From Chryseobacterium sp. 39-10 (GTDB taxonomy: Bacteria; Bacteroidota; Bacteroidia; Flavobacteriales; Weeksellaceae), in NCBI GenBank assembly GCA_001898255.1, contig MKTK01000038.1:375229-439228 (forward strand): DNA of 64,000 nt. The letters are read 5' to 3'. Every line of letters begins with the position of its first letter. Within the stretch, counting starts at the first letter, position 1. The position numbers and the translations under genes are program-made. The notes beneath the pieces are model-generated. The model made no database searches. It saw only the letters and a list, made by a program, of their open reading frames with translations, and was not told the DNA's origin. Below are positions 43,051-51,985 of the stretch, piece by piece.

Positions 43051-43898
43051 TTTTCTCTTTTAATGGTGGCCTGTAAAGTATCTTGAATTTTGTCCACTTC
43101 TGCCTTTTTAAGGTTTTTCACCACATAGATTTTGTTGAGGGTTCCCATTTTTTCACTCAGCTCAACAGAAATGTCCCAAAAACCGGTCTTGCTGTCGACT
43201 TGATAACCGGCCACTTTGCCAATCATCACTCCACGAGGGAAGATTGCGGATTTACCGTCTGTTACCACGGTATCGCCTACCTGAAGAGGTACATATTTAG
43301 GAATATCTGAAAGATGCATGACTCTGGAGTCGTCTCCTTTCCAGGTAAGCGTCCCAAAATAACCCGACTTTTTCAGTGCCGCGTTAATCTTTATTTTATC
43401 CATACTGAGGATGGACTGTACCAATGCATACGAATTGGTGGTATTGATCACGATTCCCGCAATTCCGTTCGGCGCCATAACACCCATTTTGGGATATACA
43501 CCGTCGCGCTTTCCTCGGTTAATGGTAAAATAATTGTCTTTTCTATTTATATTATTAAACACAATTTCGCCATCTACAAACGTGTAAATTTGGCCGCCCC
43601 CAATGGTATCATGAACTTTTCGGAAATCGGGCGCTTGGTTTGCTCCTTTTCCGTAAACCTGCACCATGAGCGCCTTATTTTGGGCAACAAGCTCGTCATT
43701 AATCTGTTTAAGTTTTAGGTAAGAAGCACCTTCATCAATATAGCCGGAAACCCACGAGTTCAGCGCTGCGGTTTGCGAGGCAAGCCACGACTGTTGCATA
43801 GAGTTCCTGCTGAAAATCAATACCAAAGCACTGAGTTGCAGAAATATAAAGAAGACGAATAATCCGTTCTTCGAAAATAATCTCAGCAAAAATCCCAT
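43047..43898 (-). CDS. mreC: Rod shape-determining protein MreC
   Basis: 283 residues. One N-terminal membrane helix (~10-30), a coiled-coil stretch (~50-80, LKQINDELVAQNKALM) and a periplasmic beta domain (~110-260) with the MreC pattern NGIAGIVINTTNSYALVQSILS and VGDTVVTDGKSAIFPRGVMIGKV. It activates PBP2 in the elongasome. It lies between mreB (28 bases) and mreD (4-base overlap). Confidence 0.94.
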   Translation of the reverse strand: MGFLLRLFSKNGLFVFFIFLQLSALVLIFSRNSMQQSWLASQTAALNSWVSGYIDEGASYLKLKQINDELVAQNKALMVQVYGKGANQAPDFRKVHDTIGGGQIYTFVDGEIVFNNINRKDNYFTINRGKRDGVYPKMGVMAPNGIAGIVINTTNSYALVQSILSMDKIKINAALKKSGYFGTLTWKGDDSRVMHLSDIPKYVPLQVGDTVVTDGKSAIFPRGVMIGKVAGYQVDSKTGFWDISVELSEKMGTLNKIYVVKNLKKAEVDKIQDTLQATIKREK

Positions 43899-43926
43899 TA
43901 AAAAATCGGCGTAAAAAGGTTGTAAA

Positions 43927-44952
43927 TTATTTGATCAGGAAGTTGAATTTATCCATATTTTTCAGGGCAATTCCTGTCCCGCGCACCACAGCTCTCAGCG
44001 GATCTTCTGCCACAAACACGGGTAAGCCGGTTTTTTTGTGAATTCTGTCGGCAAGTCCGCGAAGCAATGCACCACCACCTGCAAGATAGATTCCTGTTTT
44101 GTAAATATCGGCGGCCAGTTCTGGTGGAGTAAGCGATAAAGTTTCCATCACCGCATCTTCAATTCTAATAATGGATTTGTCTAATGCGCGGGCAATTTCC
44201 TTGTAATTCACCATAATTTCTTTTGGCTTTCCTGTAATAAGATCGCGTCCTTGCACCGGGATATCTTCTATATCCACATCCAGTTCTTCAATCGCAGAAC
44301 CCACTTCTATCTTTACTCGTTCTGCAGTTCTTTCGCCAATATATAAATTATGGTGTGTTCTTAAGTAGTAAGCAATATCACTGGTGAAAACATCACCTGC
44401 AATTTTTACCGATTTATCGCACACAATACCGCCTAAAGCCACTACCGCAATTTCAGTGGTTCCGCCACCTATATCGATAATCATGTTTCCTTCAGGTTTC
44501 TGAACATCGATGCCCACACCTATAGCTGCTGCCATTGGTTCGTAAATAAGCCGCACTTCTTTCGCGTTTACTTTTTGAGCAGAATCGCGAACGGCACGTT
44601 TTTCAACTTCTGTAATGCCAGAAGGAATACAGATAACGATTTTTAAAGTTGGTTGGAAAAGTTTTCCTTTGATCCCAGGAATCTGCTTGATGAACTCCTT
44701 AATCATGTGTTCAGAAGCATGAAAATCAGCGATTACACCATCTTTCAAAGGGCGAATGGTTTTAATGTCTTCGTGCGTTTTGCCCTGCATGTGTTTTGCT
44801 TTCTCGCCCACCGCAATTGGCTTCCCTGTCGATCTTTCAATCGCTACTATAGACGGCTGATCAATGACAATCTTGTTATTATGTATAATTAGTGTGTTTG
44901 CTGTTCCTAAGTCAATCGCAATATCCTGCGTGAACATATCAAATAACCCCAT
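43927..44952 (-). CDS. mreB: Rod shape-determining protein MreB (actin homologue)
   Basis: 341 residues. Starts with a short amphipathic membrane-targeting stretch (MGLFDMFTQ). Actin-type nucleotide motifs: DLGTANTLI, IDIGGGTTEIAVVALGG and AGGGALLRGLADR. MreB filaments orient the elongasome and hold rod shape. First gene of the five-gene operon; a TATCTTTG box lies 25 bases upstream. Divergent from hemA. Confidence 0.97.
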   Translation of the reverse strand: MGLFDMFTQDIAIDLGTANTLIIHNNKIVIDQPSIVAIERSTGKPIAVGEKAKHMQGKTHEDIKTIRPLKDGVIADFHASEHMIKEFIKQIPGIKGKLFQPTLKIVICIPSGITEVEKRAVRDSAQKVNAKEVRLIYEPMAAAIGVGIDVQKPEGNMIIDIGGGTTEIAVVALGGIVCDKSVKIAGDVFTSDIAYYLRTHHNLYIGERTAERVKIEVGSAIEELDVDIEDIPVQGRDLITGKPKEIMVNYKEIARALDKSIIRIEDAVMETLSLTPPELAADIYKTGIYLAGGGALLRGLADRIHKKTGLPVFVAEDPLRAVVRGTGIALKNMDKFNFLIK

Positions 44953-44977
44953 TTTTTTGCTGATTTTTTAAAGTGTA

Positions 44978-44985
44978 CAAAGATA
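44978..44985 (-). promoter_or_regulatory. -7 promoter element of the mreBCD-mrdA-rodA operon
   Basis: TATCTTTG on the minus strand, exact consensus, 25 bases before the mreB ATG. Confidence 0.65.
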
Positions 44986-45229
44986 TACATTTACAGCCGT
45001 TTCTGAAATTTACCTTTCTACAATTTCCGTTAAAATTTTATTAAATTATCCCTGTTTTAATTATAACAGTTTTGCGCTTAAAATATTTCATTTTTGATTA
45101 AAACTGTGCCCACGCATTAAAAAACACCCCAAAAAGTATCAATTTCTCACACTATTGATGAATGCCTTAAAAGTAGTGTTTTGCAGAATCTTCGTCTGGC
45201 CGAACAAGTCATGTTTCATTTAAAAGCAT

Positions 45230-45237
45230 TAAATTTG
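45230..45237 (+). promoter_or_regulatory. -7 promoter element of the hem operon
   Basis: TAAATTTG, exact consensus, 10 bases before the hemA ATG, implying a leader of only about 6 bases. Confidence 0.65.
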
Positions 45238-45247
45238 CGGTTGCTTT

Positions 45248-46522
45248 ATGAACAAAGAGACCAACATTCACAAAACTGCCAATTTTGCCGTTCTTAGCAT
45301 TAGTTTCGAGAAAGCTGATGCCGAGACGAGGGGTAAGTTTTCTTTTTTTGATGATAATATCAAAAGGTTCGTAAACGAAATTCACGATAAGAATTTGGGT
45401 GACGCTTTTGTGGTTTCCACCTGCAACAGAACCGAAATTTATACCACCACGCCCAATTATTTGCTGATCGCTGAACTCTATTGCAAGACCATAGGCGTCA
45501 GTTTAACCGAGTTTATGCAATATGTCAATATTCAGCAGCATGAAGGTGCGCTCAATCATCTTTTTCGTGTTGCCGGAGGTTTGGAGAGTCAAATTATCGG
45601 TGATTTTGAAATTATCGGGCAAATTAAAAATGCATACCATCGTTTCAGAAAAGAAAGAAGGAATGCAAATCCTTTCTTGGAAAGAGCCATCAATTCAGCC
45701 ATCCAGATTTCAAAAAGAATCAAGAATGAAACCGGTATTTCCAGTGGTGCTGCCTCTGTTTCTTATGCGGCGGTACATTATATACTGAAGAATCAGAAAC
45801 AGATTTCTGATAAAAATATTCTGCTTTTAGGAGTAGGCGAAATAGGTCAGAACACGGTGGAAAATCTCGTGAAACACGTGTACAAACCCAAAGTGAAAAT
45901 CGCCAACCGAAGTGCCGACAAAGCCGAAAAAATTGCTGAAAAGTACAAGATTCCCTATATTGAGTTCGATAGTTTAGGTGAAGAGCTGAAGCAAACCGAC
46001 ATTCTTATCGTAGCAACTGGAGCTGCGCATCCCATCATCAACCAAAGTCATTTCCCCAACGGAAAAGAAACGCTCGTTATCGACCTGTCGATTCCTAATA
46101 ACGTGGAAAAAAATGTAACCGAGAATAGCCATGTTCAGTTGGTTGATGTGGATGAACTTTCGCAGAATATTACCGAAACCCTGATGCAGCGGCAAAAAGA
46201 AATTCCCAAAGCCGAGGTCATCATTAAAGAAATGACCAAAGACTTTATGGAATGGGAAAAGAAAAGAAAGCTCGCACCCAATATCCATCATTTTAAAGAC
46301 GTTCTTAAAAACATAGAACGCAACGAAATGCACAACATTCATAAGAAGCATAAATATGTGGATGTGCACGATATGGATCTTTCCGAAAAGATGATTCAGA
46401 AAATTACCAACCGATTTGCAAAATACATTATTGATAATCCTTGGAAAGCCGAAGAAATAAGCAAGTTAATGCACGAAATTTTTGTGGAACAACCTAATAA
46501 TGAGTACAATGAAAAACGTTAG
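45248..46522 (+). CDS. hemA: Glutamyl-tRNA reductase
   Basis: 424 residues. The catalytic Cys59 is in VVSTCNRTEIY; GGLESQIIGDFEIIGQ follows, then the NADPH-binding domain with LLGVGEIGQNTVENL and a C-terminal helical dimerisation domain. It reduces Glu-tRNA(Glu) to glutamate-1-semialdehyde, the first committed step of tetrapyrrole synthesis by the C5 route. First of hemACDE; the hemC start lies inside its last codons. hemL (aminotransferase) and hemB are not in this cluster. Confidence 0.96.
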   Translation: MNKETNIHKTANFAVLSISFEKADAETRGKFSFFDDNIKRFVNEIHDKNLGDAFVVSTCNRTEIYTTTPNYLLIAELYCKTIGVSLTEFMQYVNIQQHEGALNHLFRVAGGLESQIIGDFEIIGQIKNAYHRFRKERRNANPFLERAINSAIQISKRIKNETGISSGAASVSYAAVHYILKNQKQISDKNILLLGVGEIGQNTVENLVKHVYKPKVKIANRSADKAEKIAEKYKIPYIEFDSLGEELKQTDILIVATGAAHPIINQSHFPNGKETLVIDLSIPNNVEKNVTENSHVQLVDVDELSQNITETLMQRQKEIPKAEVIIKEMTKDFMEWEKKRKLAPNIHHFKDVLKNIERNEMHNIHKKHKYVDVHDMDLSEKMIQKITNRFAKYIIDNPWKAEEISKLMHEIFVEQPNNEYNEKR

Positions 46523-47420
46523 AATTGGTACACGTCAGTCGCCACTCGCTTTGTGGCAGGCACGTGAAGTTGCACGAAATCTACAGAACAGAAATATAAA
46601 GACGGACATTGTTCCCATTCTTTCCTCCGGCGACAAAAATCTTTCTCAACCGCTTTATTCATTAGGTATCACCGGTATATTTACCAAGGATCTTGATACC
46701 GCTTTGCTCAACCAGGAGATTGATGTTGCCGTTCATTCCTTAAAAGATGTTCCTACCGAGCTTCCTCACAATGTGGAAATTATAGCCGTGTTAAAGCGCG
46801 ATTACCCGCAAGATGTATTGGTGAGAAAAGCCAGCGCTGCAACACTGGAATTAAAAGATTTGAAGATTGCTACAAGTTCGTTACGCAGAAGGGCTTTTTG
46901 GTCAAAAGCGTTTCCGCAAACAGAATTTTGTGATATTCGCGGTAATGTAGAGACCCGTCTTAGAAAACTGGACGAACAGGATTTTGATGCAACCTTGTTT
47001 TCCCTTGCTGCTATTAAAAGAATGGGTTTAAGTGTTGATTATGAGCATCTTCCAATGATGATATCGGCGCCCTCGCAAGGGGTTGTTGCAGTGTGTGCAA
47101 GAGCTGATGATGACGAAACCAAAGAACTTTTTAAAGAGATCAATGATCGTCCTACTCAAATCTGCATTGAAATTGAAAGAAATTTCCTCAATACGCTGGA
47201 AGGCGGCTGTACTGCCCCCATAGGTGCTTTTGCGGAGATGAATGATCAAAACGAAATACGATTCAAAGGAATGCTTTGTTCCCTTGACGGAACAAATTGC
47301 ATCGAAATCGACAAGATTTTTGAGTATCGTGATCATGTTAACTATGGTGAGAAGTTGGCTCAAGAAATAATGAAGAATGGCGGAGAAGAATTAATGCAGC
47401 AAATAAAAAATAGTTTATAA
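46500..47420 (+). CDS. hemC: Hydroxymethylbilane synthase (porphobilinogen deaminase)
   Basis: 306 residues from ATG 46500; ATG 46509 (MKNVRIGTRQSPLALWQ) is equally plausible. The first overlaps hemA by 23 bases. Motifs: RIGTRQSPLALWQA, DVAVHSLKDVPTELP, TSSLRRRAFW, DIRGNVETRL and the dipyrromethane-carrying Cys in EGGCTAPIGA. It condenses four porphobilinogens into hydroxymethylbilane. hemD follows after 26 bases. Confidence 0.96.
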   Translation: MSTMKNVRIGTRQSPLALWQAREVARNLQNRNIKTDIVPILSSGDKNLSQPLYSLGITGIFTKDLDTALLNQEIDVAVHSLKDVPTELPHNVEIIAVLKRDYPQDVLVRKASAATLELKDLKIATSSLRRRAFWSKAFPQTEFCDIRGNVETRLRKLDEQDFDATLFSLAAIKRMGLSVDYEHLPMMISAPSQGVVAVCARADDDETKELFKEINDRPTQICIEIERNFLNTLEGGCTAPIGAFAEMNDQNEIRFKGMLCSLDGTNCIEIDKIFEYRDHVNYGEKLAQEIMKNGGEELMQQIKNSL

Positions 47421-47446
47421 AAAAGAACTGGTGAGCTTCGAAGGCA

Positions 47447-48124
47447 ATGAGAATACTCTTTACAAAAAAAATCAGCAAGCAGATGATTTCCAAAAAATTA
47501 GGGAGTCATTTTTCGTATGATTTTTTAGAGGTCATTAGGATCCGTCCTTTGCAGGTGGAAGCATTCGAGCTGAAGGATTCATCAGTTATCTTTAGCAGTG
47601 TTAATGCGGTTCAGGCATTTTTTGCCAACCAGTTTCGCATAAACGAAAATTTTCTTGATCCTGATTTCAATAAAATTTATGCTGTGGGTGCACAAACCAA
47701 AAAGGAACTGCGTAAACATGGCTTCGGCACTTTCAAGGTAGTTCCCCATGCCAAAGCACTCGCCGACTTTATTGTTAAAAATAGCAGCAAAGAGACTTTC
47801 ATTCATTTTTGTGGAAATCTTGCCATCGATGTACTTAATCAGTCTTTGCCATTGCAGAATATTGCCTACCAAAAAGTTCCTGTTTACGAAACTCAGCTGA
47901 CGTATCCCAAGGTTGCTGGGGAATATGATGCGGTGTGTTTTTTTAGTCCGAGTGGTGCGCGCAGTTTTGCAAAATACAATCCGCTAGATGCATACACCAT
48001 TTTTTCCATTGGCGAAACCACCGAAAATGAAATAAAAAAATACACCAAGCAACCCATTATTACGAGCCGAAAAAGGACACTCGATGACTTAATGAACCAC
48101 ATTGCCGAACAGTACGCGCTGTAA
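47447..48124 (+). CDS. hemD: Uroporphyrinogen-III synthase
   Basis: 225 residues. The family is poorly conserved, but two-lobed pattern is visible: [44 protein letters not shown], and [15 protein letters not shown]. Position between hemC and hemE supports it. It closes and inverts ring D of hydroxymethylbilane. Confidence 0.92.
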   Translation: MRILFTKKISKQMISKKLGSHFSYDFLEVIRIRPLQVEAFELKDSSVIFSSVNAVQAFFANQFRINENFLDPDFNKIYAVGAQTKKELRKHGFGTFKVVPHAKALADFIVKNSSKETFIHFCGNLAIDVLNQSLPLQNIAYQKVPVYETQLTYPKVAGEYDAVCFFSPSGARSFAKYNPLDAYTIFSIGETTENEIKKYTKQPIITSRKRTLDDLMNHIAEQYAL

Positions 48125-48147
48125 AGGCAGAAAAAAATAAACCTATT

Positions 48148-49176
48148 ATGATTAAAAACGACCTGTATTTAAAGGCACTACGTGGAGAAACTGTAGAAAG
48201 ACCGCCGGTTTGGATGATGAGACAGGCCGGAAGATTCCTGCCCGAGTTTCGTGCGATGCGCGAACAGTACGATTTTTTTACCCGTTGCCAAACCCCCGAA
48301 CTTGCAGCGGAAATTACCCTGATGCCGATCAAAAGATTTCCGCTGGATGCAGCGATATTGTTTTCGGACATTTTAGTGGTTCCTCAGGCAATGGGCATCG
48401 ATTTCAAAATGGTGGAATCCGTTGGTCCTTGGTTAGACAATCCAATTAGAACAATGGAGCAGGTGCAACGCATCGTGGTTCCTAATGTTGATGATACTTT
48501 GAGCTATGTATTTGACGCCATAGAGCTTACATTGCAAAAACTCGACAACGAAATCCCGCTGATCGGGTTTGCCGGCTCACCATGGACAATCCTTTGCTAT
48601 TGTGTGGAAGGGAAGGGTTCTAAAGCATTTGATGTCGCCAAATCTTTCTGCTTTCAAAACCCGGAAGCGGCACATTTACTCTTACAGAAGATTACAGATA
48701 CTACGATTGCCTACCTGAAACGTAAAGTTGAAAAAGGAGTTTCGGCAGTTCAAATTTTCGACTCGTGGGGCGGAATGCTGTCACCGGAAGATTACCAAGA
48801 GTTCTCGTGGAAATACATCAACCAAATTGTGGAGGCGCTGCAACCGTTGACGCACGTGGTGGTTTTTGGTAAAGGATGCTGGTTTGCACTGGAAGAAATG
48901 ACTCTGTCTAAAGTTTCGGCGCTGGGAGTTGACTGGACTATTCGTCCTGAATTTGCACGGGCACTTACAAATCATACCATGACTTTACAAGGAAATTTTG
49001 ATCCGGCACGTTTGCATTCAACGCCTGAAACCATTAAGAAAATGGTTAACGAGATGATTGGTCATTTTGGCAAAGACCGCTATATCGCCAATCTTGGGCA
49101 TGGTATTTTACCCAACATTCCGCTGGAAAATGCAGAAGCATTTATCCGCGCTGTGGTCGATTGGAAGCCCAATTAA
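48148..49176 (+). CDS. hemE: Uroporphyrinogen decarboxylase
   Basis: 342 residues. Signature [18 protein letters not shown] near the N-terminus with the substrate-binding Arg, [14 protein letters not shown] with a catalytic-type Asp, [10 protein letters not shown] and [10 protein letters not shown]. It decarboxylates the four acetate side chains of uroporphyrinogen III to coproporphyrinogen III. Last gene of the hem operon, closed by a terminator. Confidence 0.97.
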   Translation: MIKNDLYLKALRGETVERPPVWMMRQAGRFLPEFRAMREQYDFFTRCQTPELAAEITLMPIKRFPLDAAILFSDILVVPQAMGIDFKMVESVGPWLDNPIRTMEQVQRIVVPNVDDTLSYVFDAIELTLQKLDNEIPLIGFAGSPWTILCYCVEGKGSKAFDVAKSFCFQNPEAAHLLLQKITDTTIAYLKRKVEKGVSAVQIFDSWGGMLSPEDYQEFSWKYINQIVEALQPLTHVVVFGKGCWFALEEMTLSKVSALGVDWTIRPEFARALTNHTMTLQGNFDPARLHSTPETIKKMVNEMIGHFGKDRYIANLGHGILPNIPLENAEAFIRAVVDWKPN

Positions 49177-49195
49177 AGCATTGGCCTAATTATTT

Positions 49196-49225
49196 AAAAG
49201 GATTGAATACCTGTTCAGTCCTTTT
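49196..49225. terminator. Bidirectional terminator between hemE and the GNAT gene
   Basis: AAAAGGATTGAA pairs with TTCAGTCCTTTT (one G-U) around TACCTG. T- and A-runs flank the stem on both strands. It includes the stop codon of the minus-strand GNAT gene. Confidence 0.8.
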
Positions 49226-49733
49226 CTTTTTCGTAATACAATAGTTCTTCATCACCTCCGGGGAACTGGATGTACCTTTTAAATTTGAGTCCGAGTTTTT
49301 CGATCAGCTTCTGAGACCTTACATTAGCTGGGCTGGTAATGGCGGAAATCTTCTTTAATCCAAATTCGCGAAATCCTGTTTCCATTAATTTTGAAGCAGA
49401 TTCGTACCCATATCCCTTGCCTTCGAACTGAGGCAGAAAAGAAAAGCCAATGTCGTGAACAGGTAAACCCTCTCGTTCGAAGATACCTACGGCTCCCACT
49501 TTCTTTTGGTCTTCCTTGCGAACAATGAGGTAGTTGCCGAAACCTAATTTTTCCAATTGAGGAAGAAATTTTTCTTTGATATAATTTTCAGCATCTTGCA
49601 ACGTCCGAATCTTCCTATCGCCGATAAACTCTATGAATTTAGGGGAATTATAGAGTTCGAAGATCAGCTCCCGGTCATCGGAAGATATGGGTTGCAGCAC
49701 CAGTCTTTCTGTTTCAAGGGTTGTTATTTTCAT
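49215..49733 (-). CDS. GNAT family N-acetyltransferase (RimJ/RimL-like)
   Basis: 172 residues. Starts with ETERLVLQPISSDD, the usual RimJ-type opening; the acetyl-CoA pyrophosphate loop is QFEGKGYGYESASKLM (~108-123), then NVRSQKLIEKLGL. Acetylates an amino group of a protein or small molecule, substrate not predictable. Convergent with hemE. Confidence 0.92.
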   Translation of the reverse strand: MKITTLETERLVLQPISSDDRELIFELYNSPKFIEFIGDRKIRTLQDAENYIKEKFLPQLEKLGFGNYLIVRKEDQKKVGAVGIFEREGLPVHDIGFSFLPQFEGKGYGYESASKLMETGFREFGLKKISAITSPANVRSQKLIEKLGLKFKRYIQFPGGDEELLYYEKEKD

Positions 49734-50108
49734 TCAATTCTTTTTTTCCGTTGCGGTTTTCGCACCTGTATTTTGTTTTCACGAAGTTCTTTTTTGAACG
49801 CTATAACACTCGACTGAATAGCGACTATTCTAAATTTTTTTGCTGCCAAGATCAACTTCTAAAACAAATGTAAGCAAATAGAAAAATGCAAGCGGTCAAT
49901 GTGTAAAAATTTTTGAGAGGATGTTTAAATTTGTTTGATTCACGTTTACAAATTTAGCGGGCTAAATCAAAAACAGGAAGTAGCACATACGCTCAAAAGA
50001 GCATTAAAATTGTGCAAAGATGATTGGCTTGGATTATAAATCGGTGAAATTTTAAACATCCTCTTATTGTGGAGATGAAATTTTAGTTATTTTCGTTAAA
50101 AAGTTTTT
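49734..50108. other. Intergenic region holding a MITE-like element
   Basis: 375 bases without protein genes. About 180 bases of AT-rich sequence with a GTTC-TTTTTT-GAAC repeat precede the inverted-repeat element at 49916-50064. Confidence 0.5.
49916..50064. mobile_element. MITE-like element with 14-bp terminal inverted repeats
   Basis: AGAGGATGTTTAAA (49916-49929) recurs as its exact complement TTTAAACATCCTCT at 50051-50064; the similarity extends loosely through ATTT. The 149-base inside has no open frame and includes a second palindrome (ATTTAGC-GG-GCTAAAT). Small size, no coding capacity and perfect ends fit a non-autonomous miniature transposon or the fused ends of a deleted IS. No clear target duplication was seen, so the boundary and family are uncertain. 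Confidence 0.55.
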
Positions 50109-50546
50109 ATGATGAGAAGTTTCAAATATTTTCTACTTGCATTGAGCGCATTTTTTCTGTTGCAGCAATGCACGACACAAAAAGTAAACAATGTTCCACT
50201 TAAACGCCAGTGGATGCTGATCGAGTTTAAGGGCTTTGGTAAAGATTTGTTGACGAAAAATAAAGCCAATATTGATTTGTCTGGCAGCAAGACAGGAGGC
50301 GATCAATACGGTGCATTTATGGGGTGCAACAGGATGTTTTTCACTGCCAAATTTGCGGCGGACGGATCGGTGAAGTTCTCCGGTGTCGGCAGTACCATGA
50401 TGTTCTGCGACAAAAATATGGAGCTGGAATCTGCGTTTGGAAAGGCGTTGCCAACCCTCACGAATTACAAAATTGATGGACATTTCCTAACACTTACCAA
50501 TGCATCAGGAACTGTAATGAAGTTGGTGGCGGCAGATTGGGATTAA
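50109..50546 (+). CDS. META domain lipoprotein (HslJ-like)
   Basis: 145 residues; either Met of the MM pair may start. Lipoprotein signal KYFLLALSAFFLLQQC with lipobox Cys. The mature domain fits META: RQWMLIEFKGF, YGAFMGCNRMFF, then MMFCDKNMELESAFGKAL and YKIDGHFLTL. Homologues include HslJ, linked to heat and novobiocin resistance, but this is a broad envelope family. Stands alone. Confidence 0.88.
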   Translation: MMRSFKYFLLALSAFFLLQQCTTQKVNNVPLKRQWMLIEFKGFGKDLLTKNKANIDLSGSKTGGDQYGAFMGCNRMFFTAKFAADGSVKFSGVGSTMMFCDKNMELESAFGKALPTLTNYKIDGHFLTLTNASGTVMKLVAADWD

Positions 50547-50696
50547 CGAATTGGCCAGGTTTGGGACAAGTTTTTGTCGGAAAGTTTTTTATCCGAATCT
50601 CCTTTTGATGAAGTAATCATGCTACTTCAAATAATGCAATGTGGAACAGGAAGAAAATTTTGGTGCTTGTAAACAGTTATTAAAAAGCAAAATAAT

Positions 50697-50704
50697 TAAA
50701 TTTG
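50697..50704 (+). promoter_or_regulatory. -7 promoter element of the hflX operon
   Basis: TAAATTTG, exact consensus, 46 bases before the hflX ATG. Confidence 0.65.
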
Positions 50705-50710
50705 CAGGTG

Positions 50711-50728
50711 TGCTGAAGTTCTTCAGCA
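50711..50728 (+). promoter_or_regulatory. Perfect 18-base palindrome at the presumed 5' end of the hflX mRNA
   Basis: TGCTGAAGTTCTTCAGCA has an 8-bp perfect stem and begins 6 bases after the -7 box, where transcription should start. It could be a 5' RNA hairpin that protects or regulates the message, or a DNA operator. Confidence 0.5.
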
Positions 50729-50750
50729 GATTCATGAATGCCCAAATATA

Positions 50751-51968
50751 ATGTTAGAAAAGAAAGAACATCAATACGAGAAAGCCGTTTTAGTTGGTTT
50801 AATTACCCAAAATCAAGACGAAGAGAAACTGAATGAATACCTGGACGAACTGGAGTTTCTGGCCTACACGGCAGGCGCCACCGTGGATAAGAGATTCACT
50901 CAGAAAATGACGCAACCCGACTCTAAAACTTTTGTCGGAAGTGGGAAAGCAGAGGAAATTCGAAATTATGTAAAGGAAAACGAAGTTACAACCGTTATTT
51001 TTGATGATGAACTCTCGCCTTCTCAACTCAAAAATCTGGAGCGGGAAATGGAGGTGAAAATTCTGGATCGAACCAACCTAATTCTCGATATTTTTGCACA
51101 GCGTGCTCAAACTTCTTATGCGAGAACCCAGGTAGAACTGGCTCAATATGAATATTTACTGCCCCGCCTGACCAGGATGTGGACTCACCTCGAAAGGCAG
51201 CGCGGTGGTATCGGAATGCGGGGTCCTGGTGAAACTGAAATCGAAACTGACCGAAGGATTATTCGCGACCGAATTTCTCTCCTTAAAGAAAAATTGAAAA
51301 CCATCGATAAACAGATGGCTACCCAGCGTAACAACCGGGGAAAAATGGTGCGCGTTGCTTTGGTAGGATACACCAATGTTGGCAAATCGACACTGATGAA
51401 CTCCATTTCGAAATCTGAAGTGTTTGCTGAAGATAAACTGTTTGCAACGCTTGATACCACGGTTAGAAAAGTCGTGATCGGGAATTTGCCTTTTCTGTTG
51501 ACCGATACCGTTGGGTTTATCCGAAAGCTTCCAACTCAACTGGTAGAGTCATTTAAATCTACGCTGGATGAAGTGCGAGAAGCCGATTTACTGATTCATG
51601 TGGTCGATATTTCGCACCCGAGTTTTGAAGATCACATCAATTCAGTCAATCAGATTCTTACCGAAATAGGTGCTAATCAGAAACCGGCGATTATGGTTTT
51701 CAATAAAATTGATGCTTTTGCGTACGAGAAAAAGAGTGAAGATGATTTGACACCCGAAACGCGCGCTAATATTTCACTGGAAGAATGGGAGAAGACCTGG
51801 ATGTCAAAATCTAAATATCCTACGGTTTTTATATCGGCGCTCACCAAAGAAAACTTTCCGGAAATGAAGAAAATGATTTATGATGAAGTATTGAAAATCC
51901 ATATTTCAAGATTTCCTTACAACGATTTTCTGTTCGAATACTATGATAACGACGACGAAAGCAAATAA
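50751..51968 (+). CDS. hflX: GTPase HflX
   Basis: 405 residues. N-terminal HflX domain (~1-195, with KTFVGSGKAEEI and LARTQVELAQYEYLLPRL-like segment), then G domain with GYTNVGKST (~206-214), DTVGFI and NKID. The conserved GGIGMRGPGETEIETDRR precedes the G domain. HflX binds the 50S subunit and splits stalled or hibernating ribosomes. It leads a run of four closely packed genes to 54314. Confidence 0.96.
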   Translation: MLEKKEHQYEKAVLVGLITQNQDEEKLNEYLDELEFLAYTAGATVDKRFTQKMTQPDSKTFVGSGKAEEIRNYVKENEVTTVIFDDELSPSQLKNLEREMEVKILDRTNLILDIFAQRAQTSYARTQVELAQYEYLLPRLTRMWTHLERQRGGIGMRGPGETEIETDRRIIRDRISLLKEKLKTIDKQMATQRNNRGKMVRVALVGYTNVGKSTLMNSISKSEVFAEDKLFATLDTTVRKVVIGNLPFLLTDTVGFIRKLPTQLVESFKSTLDEVREADLLIHVVDISHPSFEDHINSVNQILTEIGANQKPAIMVFNKIDAFAYEKKSEDDLTPETRANISLEEWEKTWMSKSKYPTVFISALTKENFPEMKKMIYDEVLKIHISRFPYNDFLFEYYDNDDESK

Positions 51969-51985
51969 AACACAAAGAACCACCA

